Shown here in pieces: positions 56,100 through 64,000 of a DNA stretch of 64,000 nt. Each line of letters opens with the position of its first letter. Positions within the stretch are counted from its first letter, which is position 1. A model generated the notes under the pieces. The model did no database searches. It was not told the DNA's origin and saw only the letters and a list, made by a program, of their open reading frames with translations. Source of the DNA: Mikania micrantha (taxonomy: Eukaryota; Streptophyta; Magnoliopsida; Asterales; Asteraceae); assembly GCA_009363875.1 (NCBI GenBank), contig CM018680.1, positions 75,271,811 to 75,335,810 of the forward strand, written 5' to 3'. Position numbers and translations under genes: made by a program.

Positions 56100-58722
56100 T
56101 TAACAGGTACAACGAAATACAGAGTCACTAAAGCACTTGACTTTGTGAGCAATCTTTTTAGCACGCCTATCGCTAAAAGATGTTCGTGAACTAAGCGGAG
56201 GCGTGTTAATTCTATCCATTACATTCACACCCGGTGCACCAAGTACAGCCTTGGGTGCTGCCAAAGCCCGCTGCATCCCCCAAATCGCCAACGGTCTCAT
56301 GTACACTAATGATCTATAGCTCCCATCCATTGTCCATCCTTCCGGTGTCTGAAACGCATATCTGCATAAAAAGGTTACTTTCATCACATCTATTTACATA
56401 CTTTGACCCGAATCATATCAAGAATTCACAAATGACTCGGTCTTACCCGAACCCTTCTTCTGACCAGCCTGCAATGAAGATCCCTTCAGCTGTTGTGAAT
56501 GCTTCTTCTTCCATCCCAGCATGAATCATGGTGGCTGCAACTCCATACGTGACACCGGTCCACACTTCACGAGATTGCATGCACGTGTCATCCACTTTCC
56601 CATTGGGATGCATACCATTTACAGCCCCCATACGACCTCCTCTCACTTTCATAACATTGAAATCAAATATCTTCTGTAAACAGCTTTGAATCTTATCATC
56701 ATTAAAAAGATTCGGTAATCCTGCAGCTGCTGTATACCACTGACCCGCTAATTGATCAGCCTGGATCGATTTACTATTACTGCTTGACCCACTATCATAA
56801 TTGAAATACGACCCATTCCACAGTTTTGATTCAAACGAGGCTTTCGCCTTCAAGAATTTCTTTTTGTATTTTTGAGCAGAGGCCTTGTCGTCTAGTTGGA
56901 CCGCCATGGCTGCTGTAGCTTGAAGTGCAGCAAGCCATAAACAACCACAGTAAGCACTAATCCCGTGAACCGTCCATGTGTCATAGGTTTGATCTGGGAA
57001 CCCATCATTTTCAATTAAACTGTCTCCATCCTGGTCAAACTGGTCCATATAATCCATGGCAGCACAAACCGCAGGCCACACATCGGTTCCAAATGAAAAA
57101 CTTCCCGTTGCAGCGAAGTCTCGGTAAACTTGAAGGACAAATTTAGGATTTAAGTCCTTCCATTTGCTCGTATCGTGTATGTTATACGCATTCATTTCAT
57201 GCCATGGATCATGGGTGCCAAGATCATGAGGAACTGCACCTTTAACCTTCCTGATTCCTGAGTTTCCTTCAGCAAGAAACTTAACTTTTCTTGTATCTTC
57301 ACTCAAAACTGCTTTTGCAAACTCTCGTTGAATACTGAGTTCGATTTTCGGGAATAGTTCTAGAAGCGCAAATGATGCATAAAAATGAACATCATAAGTA
57401 CACCACATGATATACTCCACACCCTCCAGATAAAGAAAACTACCCACGTCTTCTTCATCATCATGCGAAGTTAAACTTAGATTTGTAGACATCATTTTAT
57501 CATCCTTTTTGGAACCTTCGGTTTCATCTTCACTTGAATTTGTAAGAGAATTTGTGTTTTCATATGTTGAGTCATCATACTTGACGTCATCACGGACACT
57601 GGCTTCCGAGTGTAGTATCTTTGTTCGATATCGATCACTCCCAGAGTCGTCTGCTGGTAGCGGAGTGTCTGAATCAAAGTTATAAATGATCATTAGATTA
57701 CCTTCAAATTATTAACTATGGCTGTTCACGGGTTTGAGACTAGATGGGACCAGAAACCAACAAAAATTAAACCAAAGACCCGACAGTTATATGGTCAGTC
57801 ACTCAGTCCTGGTAATGGTTCGGTCGGTCTTGACAGAACATTACACAACCGTAAACAACAAACTCACGGTTAATAGTGAACCATATGCAGTTTAGCATAG
57901 ATTAGAGATTTGTACCTATCCAAATTGTGCCACCAGCAACCAAAAAGTAGAGCTCGTTGAATAACGTAAACTTGTACCTAAAAACGATCACCAATCCAAC
58001 ATAAAAACCAGGTAAATTGGTCTGCATACAAACTTAAGTTATTATGGAAATAATCTCATTTTGTTATAGAAGTTTACGTGTTAACTATTGGATATAATAT
58101 GTATGTGGGTCAACCCAACCTGTATGACATTAGCTAGTATAAATCAATAAAACTTTGGATGCTCAAAGAATGTTAGCACCAGGACAAGAAGTGTTACCAT
58201 TCCGGTAAGCTGTCATCTTTCAAGATTGGATTTTGCCATTTCTGGATATCTTCTTCCCATCTTTTATAATCTAATTAAAGCATAATTATGATGCAGTTAA
58301 CAGGTAGATTAATTTGTGACATTTTTTCTCAAGAACATGATAAAAAATGCCATACTTGTTAAAGCGTCATGAACCAAATCCTCAGCTGCTCTCTCAGAAG
58401 TACCATAATATTTAGTATACCTCCTGAAGAATAAAAACAATCAGATCACAAATGAAAACACTAATGCATATTCAAACACCAAGATTTTGTAATAAATTTC
58501 AAACTTTATAAAAAAGATATAGGTTTATAATCAAAACCTGTGATATGATTTTCCTTTCATGAACTTGACTTTTGGGGATGACCATGCTACAGCAAATGCA
58601 ACCGTACACTTCCCATTTGGTTCAACCCATGTGGAAGCTGACACAGCAGCACAGTTAGCCTCTCCTGCTGATGAGGGAAAACTTGCTCCGTTGTGAAAGT
58701 TCTCCCGATCAAAATGTCCATC
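56100..58722 (-). pseudogene. GBA2-type non-lysosomal glucosylceramidase (GH116), last six exons only
   Basis: Exons on the minus strand: 58722-58538, 58423-58356, 58270-58198, 57977-57916, 57668-56447 and 56361-56100. All have GT-AG borders and matching phases, 1872 nt or 623 residues to the TAA. They encode the end of the N-terminal beta domain (DRENF...TWVEPNGKCTVAF) and the whole (alpha/alpha)6 catalytic domain: LFNELYFLVAGGT, EGVEYIMWCTYDVHFYASF with the likely nucleophile Glu, ENDGFPDQTYDTW with the likely acid/base Asp, and the C-terminal RPLAIWGMQ block. The family cleaves glucosylceramide at cytosolic membrane faces. Cys replaces the usual Asn before TYDVHFYASF. The 5' exons are absent, with gypsy-1 pol lying upstream instead. 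The remaining frame is fully open. Without promoter and 5' exons I call it a gene fragment. Confidence 0.88.
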
Positions 58723-58849
58723 CTAGATGCAATAAGATCCAATTTTACATGATTTGATATCAAGATTCAGAACGGGTCGTAAATATTTTGTTAAAAAAGG
58801 AATCATACTATATAAAAAAAATTGTATGAAAAGATCCAATTAAGCCAAA
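58723..58849. other. Junction between the GBA2 fragment and gypsy-1 pol
   Basis: Starts as the intron upstream of the first retained GBA2 exon (acceptor TAG at 58723-58725). By about 58850 the plus strand reads as gypsy pol. The exact join is not visible. A TCATAC...GTATGA inverted word lies at 58807-58833. Confidence 0.5.
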
Positions 58850-61801
58850 GTTGATAAGCCAACGAATAATGTTGGAATAATTTCTATGATCAAAGCTACT
58901 AAGTATCTAAACAAAGATTGTTTAGCTTACCTAGTCTCTGTCACAACTGAAGATCAAGAAAAGAAGGAAACTAAAAGACGTACCTGTTGTAGTTGATTTT
59001 CCCGACGTGTTTCCAGATGAATTGCCTGGTTTACCACCAGAACGTGAAGTAGAATTCAATATCAATCTGGTACCAGGTACTGCTCCAATTGCTAAATCTC
59101 CTTATAGGTTGGCACCGACGGAGATAAAAGAGCTCAAGAAACAATTAGACGAGCTGTTGGAAAAAAGTTTTATCTGACCTAGCTCATCACCTTGGGGAGC
59201 TCCAATCTTATTCGTCAAGAAGAAAGATGGGTCGATGCGGATGTGCATTGATTATAGGGAGCTAAATAAGGTGACAATTAAGAACAAGTATCCACTTCCA
59301 CGAATTGGCGATTTATTCGATCAACTTCAAGGAGCTTGTCATTTTTCTAAAATTGATCTTCGATCAGGATATCATCAACTGAAAGTCCAGGAAAAAGATA
59401 TTCCTAAAACTGCTTTCCATACAAGGTATGGGCATTATGAGTTCACTGTTATGCCATTTGGACTTATTAATGCTCCAGCTGCCTTTATGGACATGATGAA
59501 CCGGATATGCAAACCTTATCTAGATAAATTCATCATTTTGTTCATTGATGATATTCTTATTTATTCAAAAACACCCGAGGATCATGCTATACATCTTAGA
59601 ACCCTACTTAAATTATTAAAACATGAGAAATTGTATGCTAAATTCTCTAAATGTGATTTCTGGCTCACAGAAGTACAATTTATGGGGCATGTTATTAATT
59701 CTCAAGGTATTCAAGTGGATCCATCTAAGATAGAGGCTATTATCAAATGGGAGAACCCCAAGTCACCAACAGAGGTGCGTAGTTTCTTAGGCTTGGCGGG
59801 CTATTATCGGCGCTTTATTCAGAATTTCTCCCGAATAGCCGTTCCTCTCACCTCATTGACTCGAAAATCTGTAAAATTTGAATGGGTCCAAAGCAAATTG
59901 AGGCCTTCCAAATTCTTAAAGATAAGTTAACTCACGCTCCAATCCTAGGATTACCTGAAGGTGTTAAAGACTTTGTTGTTTATTGTGATGCTTCTTATAC
60001 AGGATTAGGATGTGTATTGATGCAACGAAACAAAGTGATTGCTTATGCATCACGCCAGTTGAAGACTCATGAAAAGAACTATGTGACTCATGATCTGGAG
60101 TTAGGCGCCATAATCTTTGCATTAAAATTATGGAGACACTATCTGTATGGAGTTCATTTCACAGTTTATACTGACCACAAGAGTTTAAAGTATATCTTTG
60201 GTCAGAAGGAACTGAATATGCGACAAAGAAGATGGAAGGAAACGTTGAATGACTATGACTGTGAAATTATCTATCATGAAGGAAAGGCAAATGTGGTTGC
60301 ACATGCCTTAAGTCGAAAGGAGCTGGAGAAACGGAGAAGAGTACGTGCTTTACGGCTAGAACTTCAAGTCGATTTGTTTAACCAAATTAAAGAAGCACAA
60401 AAACAAGTCCAAGAAGATGAAAACAAGGAAAAAGAAGGAATGAAGGGCATGAATGAACAATTGGTCAAAGGAGATGATGAAATTCTTCGAATGAACACAA
60501 GAATCTGGGTGCCAGTTACTTCCGGCTTAAGAGAAAGAGTATTGGAAGAAGTGCATAAATCAAAATATATGATGCATCCAGGAAGCGATAAAATGTACAA
60601 GAATCTAAAAGAGAACTATTGGTGGATTGGCATGAAGAAAGATATTGCCGCATATGTTGCAAGATGTTTAACTTGTTCACAAGTTAAAGCTAAGCATCAG
60701 AAACCTTCTGGTATGTTGCAACAACTGGAACTGCCTGTCTGGAAATGGGAAATGATAACCATAGATTTTATAACTAAACTTCCCAGAACCAGTCATGGGA
60801 ATGATACGATTTGGGTTATCGTTGATAGACTGACCAAGTCTGCTCATTTCCTAGCAATGAAAGAAACTTACTCAATGGATAGGCTAGCACAGTTGTACGT
60901 AAATGAGATTGTATCATTACACGATGTGCCATTATCCATTGTGTGAGATAGAGATAGTCGTTTTACATCTTGATTCTGGCAAAGTTTTCAAAAAGCTCTC
61001 GGAACACGTTTGAATTTCAACACTGCTTATCATCCACAAACTGTTGGGCAGAGTGAAAGAACAATCCAAACACTGGAAGACATGCTTCGAGCTTGTGTGA
61101 TAGACTTTGGAGGAAGCTGGGATGACCACTTACCTCTAATGGGATTCTCCTACAATAATATTTATCACTCAAGTATTCAGACTGCACCGTTTGAAGCTCT
61201 CTATGGTAGAAAATGTCAAACACCAGTCTGTTGGTCTGAAATTGGTGAAAATCATTTATCTGGTCCAAAAATCGTGCAAGAAACAACTGGCAAAGTTTTT
61301 CAAATTAGAGAAAGATTGAAAGCGGCCAAAGATTGTTAAAAGAGCTATGCAGACCGAAGAAGAAAGCCATTAGAATTCAATGTTGATGATAAAGTGCTAC
61401 TCAAAGTTTCACCATGGAAATGAGTAGTACGATTCGGTAAAAAGGGAAAGTTAAGTCCACGTTATGTCGGACCTTTTAAAATTCTCAAAAGAATCGGACC
61501 AGTGGCTTATCAACTCAAACTACTGGTAGAAATGGCCGGAGTACACGATGTGTTTCACGTTTCTAATCTCCGAAAATATTTGGCCGATGAATATTTGATA
61601 ATGCCTATTCAAGATGTTGAAGTGAACGAAAAGTTGAAATTTATCGAGCAGCCGATTCAAATTGAAGATCGACGAGAAAAGAGACTCAAACGTAAAAAGT
61701 TGGTATTAGTTAAGGTCAAGTGGAACTCCAGACGTGGTCCTGAATACACATGGGAACTAGAGTCAGAGATGAGAAAGAAATACCCACACCTATTTCAATA
61801 A
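58850..61801 (+). pseudogene. Gypsy-1 pol remnant: RT, RNase H, integrase
   Basis: Homology to gypsy-2 pol starts near 58850 (GIISMIKATKYL, matching the segment after protease at about 41000). After an indel near 58975 come RT (MCIDYRELNK, FIDDILIYS near 59543), RNase H (YCDAS near 59980), integrase HHCC (60570-60700), the DDE blocks (60765-61065) and the C-terminal tail ending YPHLFQ at 61801. Damage: TGA near 59175, a frameshift near 59885, TGA at 60944 and 60973, TAA at 61337 and TGA near 61422. Several fit C-to-T changes of CGA or CAA codons, as expected for methylated silent elements. Confidence 0.92.
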
Positions 61802-61817
61802 TCTCGAGGACGAGATT

Positions 61818-61836
61818 AAAATAAAGGTGGGGAGGA
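61818..61836 (+). other. Polypurine tract of gypsy-1
   Basis: A purine-rich run (AAAATAAAGGTGGGGAGGA) directly before the 3' LTR. Confidence 0.7.
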
Positions 61837-63379
61837 TGTAACATCCCATTTTATAAAAATAAATAAAATATTGTTTATTATTAAAATATTATTAGTCAAA
61901 AAAAAAATAAAAAAAAAATGCAATTGTGTGTATGTGTGTCTATGTGACGTGAAGAAGAAAAAAAATCTATATATATGTGTACGTGTGATTGTGATGTGGT
62001 GTCAAGAAATGGAAAGAAAATAGATAAGTATAAACTTATCCATGGACTATGGTTACAAACCAATGTAATACAGACCAACATTTATACGTTTGATCTTCGT
62101 AAAGAAATTTCCATAAACAGATTGAGATGCCATAAGCTTTGAATAAATTCCATTCGTACATACGGTTATGCAATTCTCAAAGATTAAGAAGATGGTACGT
62201 GATTAGGCATGTGTCTCAAGCTCTTAATTTAATCCATAAATTTAAGTTTCATATAATTCTAACCTATAAGGTTAGGGTTATGATTCGATCCCATTGTTGT
62301 ACAAATATTATGTTAAACTTATGATATATGTTATAGGAACTGAAAATAAACGCATCAAGAATCATCTTTGCCAATAGTTATAAGAATTGATTGAGCAGAA
62401 ACACTGCCCAAATTTATATTGAGAAGTTCTAAGCTGTGACCCAGTCAACCAAAAAAATCCAGGTGAATACATCTAACTTGTTTTTAAATATAAATGAATT
62501 TTTTAGCATGGTTTGTTTAAACTTTGACGCATAAAGGGATACTACGTGACCAGCATTTAGGGTATTAGTATACATATGATTTGAAAATCGTATCCGCATA
62601 TGGGTGAAATTCTCATACGTGGCTGGTACAAGTGGGCTGGAAGTTAAACGTAAGACGTACTCCGCAGGCAACCTAACTAGTGACCAGCTGTGGGTTGGAG
62701 GGAACAAAACGTAAGACGCGCTGCGCTGTAGTTCCTAACCAGTGACAGTTATAAACCAGTGTATGCAGTAGTTGTATCGATCAGTGATATAACCTGCTAA
62801 ATGTGTAGTATTGCCAATATTACTTATGGTTAAAGGACCGAACATGCTATGCTTACATATCGAGTCTGTTACTTGTATTCACCAACTTTATGTTGACGTT
62901 TTATTTTCAAAAACTTTTCAGGTAATAATGAATGACAAATCAGAAGCAAGATTAGAGGTTTAGGGCCTATGACGCCTTAAATAAAAATCTTGTGGCGAAA
63001 CCGATGAGCGATTGGAGTTATACCTCCAAGTCCTGTGTAAACCGAGATATGTAAATATATGTTTGTAAAAACTCGGTTTAAAATGAAATAAAATGTTATG
63101 TTCATATCTACGCCTATGAAATTTTATAAAACCCTGAAAAGTTATGTACTGGCAATGTAAATGTGATTTTTCATACCTATGCGTATGAACTATTTGTAAA
63201 TTATGAAAAACGATTTTCACATCCATGCATGTGATTTATTCATAAAATTATGAATTTATGAAACAACGCTTCTGTTGAAACATATTAAAATAAATAATAA
63301 ACTCTGACCGAGATTGTGTTTGTCAATTAAACCAATTCGGGTCGCAGCGCCTGGGTCGCCGAGAGCCCGGGGTGTGACA
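61837..63379 (+). repeat. 3' LTR of gypsy-1
   Basis: TGTAACATCCC start, GGGGTGTGACA end, 1543 bp. Same family as 25867-27394 and as the minus-strand solo LTR at 6286-8280. Followed by the AAAGC duplication. Confidence 0.92.
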
Positions 63380-64000
63380 AAAGCTGCATTTCTTCATGGG
63401 GAGTTGAAGGAATGTGTGTTTGTAAAGCAACCAAAGGGTTATCAGAAGAAAGGAGAGGAGTATAAAGTGTACAAGTTATCCAAGGCTTTGTATAGGTTAA
63501 GGCAAGCACCCAGGGCTTGGAATTTGAAACTGGATGGGGTGTTAAAGGACCTAAAATTTGTTATATGCCAACATGAAAAAGCAGTCTATGCGAAAGTAAA
63601 GGTTGGGTCTGTTTTGATAGTGTGTGTGTATGTTGATGACTTGTTGGTTGCAGGTTCAAGTGAATCAGAGATTGAAAATTTTAAGCTGAGTATGAGTTCT
63701 AAGTTTGAAATGACTGATTTGGGCTTGTTGTGTTACTATCTAGGGATGAAAGTAATACAAAAGGAAGATGGTATTTTTGTGAAGCAATCCACATATGCTG
63801 CTAAGGTTGTGAAGCTAGCAGGACTCAATGATTGTAATAGTGTGAAAGTTCCCATGGAACCTGGTTTGAAATTGTCTAAGGAAGATGTGGACAGAGTGTG
63901 GATCCATCTATGTATAGGAAATTGGTTGGTTCATTAAGATACTTGACAAAGACTAGACCAGATATAACATTTGCTGTGAGTTATACTAGTCGGTTTATGC
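63380..64000 (+). pseudogene. Copia reverse transcriptase, second part, frameshifted
   Basis: Resumes the copia RT exactly where it broke at 25866, starting with AAFLHGEL. It carries the KALYRLRQAPRAW block near 63482, the catalytic VYVDDLLVAG near 63628 and FEMTDLGLLCYYLGM near 63706. At about 63895 the frame shifts. The conserved YRKLVGSLRYL and RPDITFAVSY blocks lie in another frame from 63901 to the window edge. RNase H and the 3' LTR are beyond the window. Confidence 0.92.

Larger units (their letters stand above)
25867..63379 (+). mobile_element. Gypsy-1: Ty3/gypsy element carrying a two-gene genomic block, TSD AAAGC
   Basis: Two LTRs of the same family (25867-27394 and 61837-63379) in direct orientation are flanked by AAAGC (25862-25866 and 63380-63384). 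The copia RT frame on the left continues on the right, so this is one insertion. Inside are primer site, a short gag start, then about 31 kb of foreign DNA (28371 to about 58800), then protease-RT-RNase H-integrase and a polypurine tract. About 1.4 kb of gag-protease is missing compared with gypsy-2. Its C-terminal integrase tail has the chromodomain-like end of Tekay-type chromoviruses. Confidence 0.9.
22629..64000 (+). mobile_element. Ty1/copia element, split by gypsy-1, 3' end beyond the window
   Basis: 5' LTR at 22629-22825, primer site at 22828, gag at 22930-23575 and pol from 23576. The reverse transcriptase is cut at 25866 by the gypsy-1 insertion and resumes at 63380 on the far side. 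The last bases of the window are still inside RT, so RNase H and the 3' LTR lie to the right. The short LTR (197 bp) suggests an Ale/Retrofit-like lineage; this is inference from length and protease style only. Confidence 0.9.

Noticed and set aside
56234..56524. Plus-strand frame over the last GBA2 exons
   Set aside because: Shadow of the minus-strand coding exons.
27934..58850. The whole block as one giant gene-capturing Helitron
   Set aside because: The 3' hairpin and CTAG are at the left edge, but no Helitron-type 5' end is visible near 58800, and a better 5' end lies at 28370.
58900..58985. Possible further GBA2 exon on the minus strand ending ACTAG-GTAAGC
   Set aside because: The plus strand here reads continuously as gypsy pol (KYLNKDCLAYLVSVTTED), and the minus reading does not match GBA2.

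Overview
This is plant nuclear DNA from a eudicot. Evidence is GT-AG introns in AT-rich DNA, a secreted CLE peptide gene, a glycine-rich cell-wall protein gene, plant Ty3/gypsy and Ty1/copia retrotransposons primed by initiator-Met tRNA, and hAT, MULE and CACTA MITEs, a Helitron-like piece and tRNA-derived SINEs. The long-LTR chromovirus-like gypsy elements would suit an asterid such as Asteraceae, but that is inference. About nine tenths of the window is mobile DNA.

1-10843 is nested retrotransposon debris: an integrase scrap, a 3.36-kb minus-strand LTR, and a partial large LTR that itself holds a minus-strand solo LTR with TSD TTACA. 10844-22628 is the only gene-bearing arm. It has several hAT MITEs, the glycine-rich protein gene (15660-16493, +), a CACTA MITE, a TDIF-like CLE gene (18589-18822, -) and two SINE families.

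22629-64000 is a single nest. A copia element (5' LTR at 22629; 3' LTR beyond the window) is broken inside its reverse transcriptase by gypsy-1 (25867-63379, TSD AAAGC). Between its gag and pol, gypsy-1 carries a block of ordinary genomic DNA with the 3' parts of two convergent genes. One is a plus-strand membrane-protein gene of the plant DUF7794 type (broken). The other is a minus-strand GBA2-type glucosylceramidase gene, whose last six exons are intact. An intron of the first gene holds a minus-strand solo LTR (32426-51375, TSD GTTGA). That LTR holds a full-length young gypsy-2 (34961-46146, TSD CCAGG) and another solo LTR (46211-50981, TSD CCTAT).

Order of events read from nesting: copia, then gypsy-1, then acquisition or exposure of the two-gene block, then the 2.98-kb solo-LTR family, then gypsy-2 and the 4.77-kb solo LTR. 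Gypsy-2 is the youngest: its LTRs have equal length (2150 bp) and differ at about eight sites counted by eye. It also carries an unexplained extra ORF with a C-terminal membrane segment and an array of five hairpins upstream of gag. All coordinates and target-site duplications were read by eye; no search was run.
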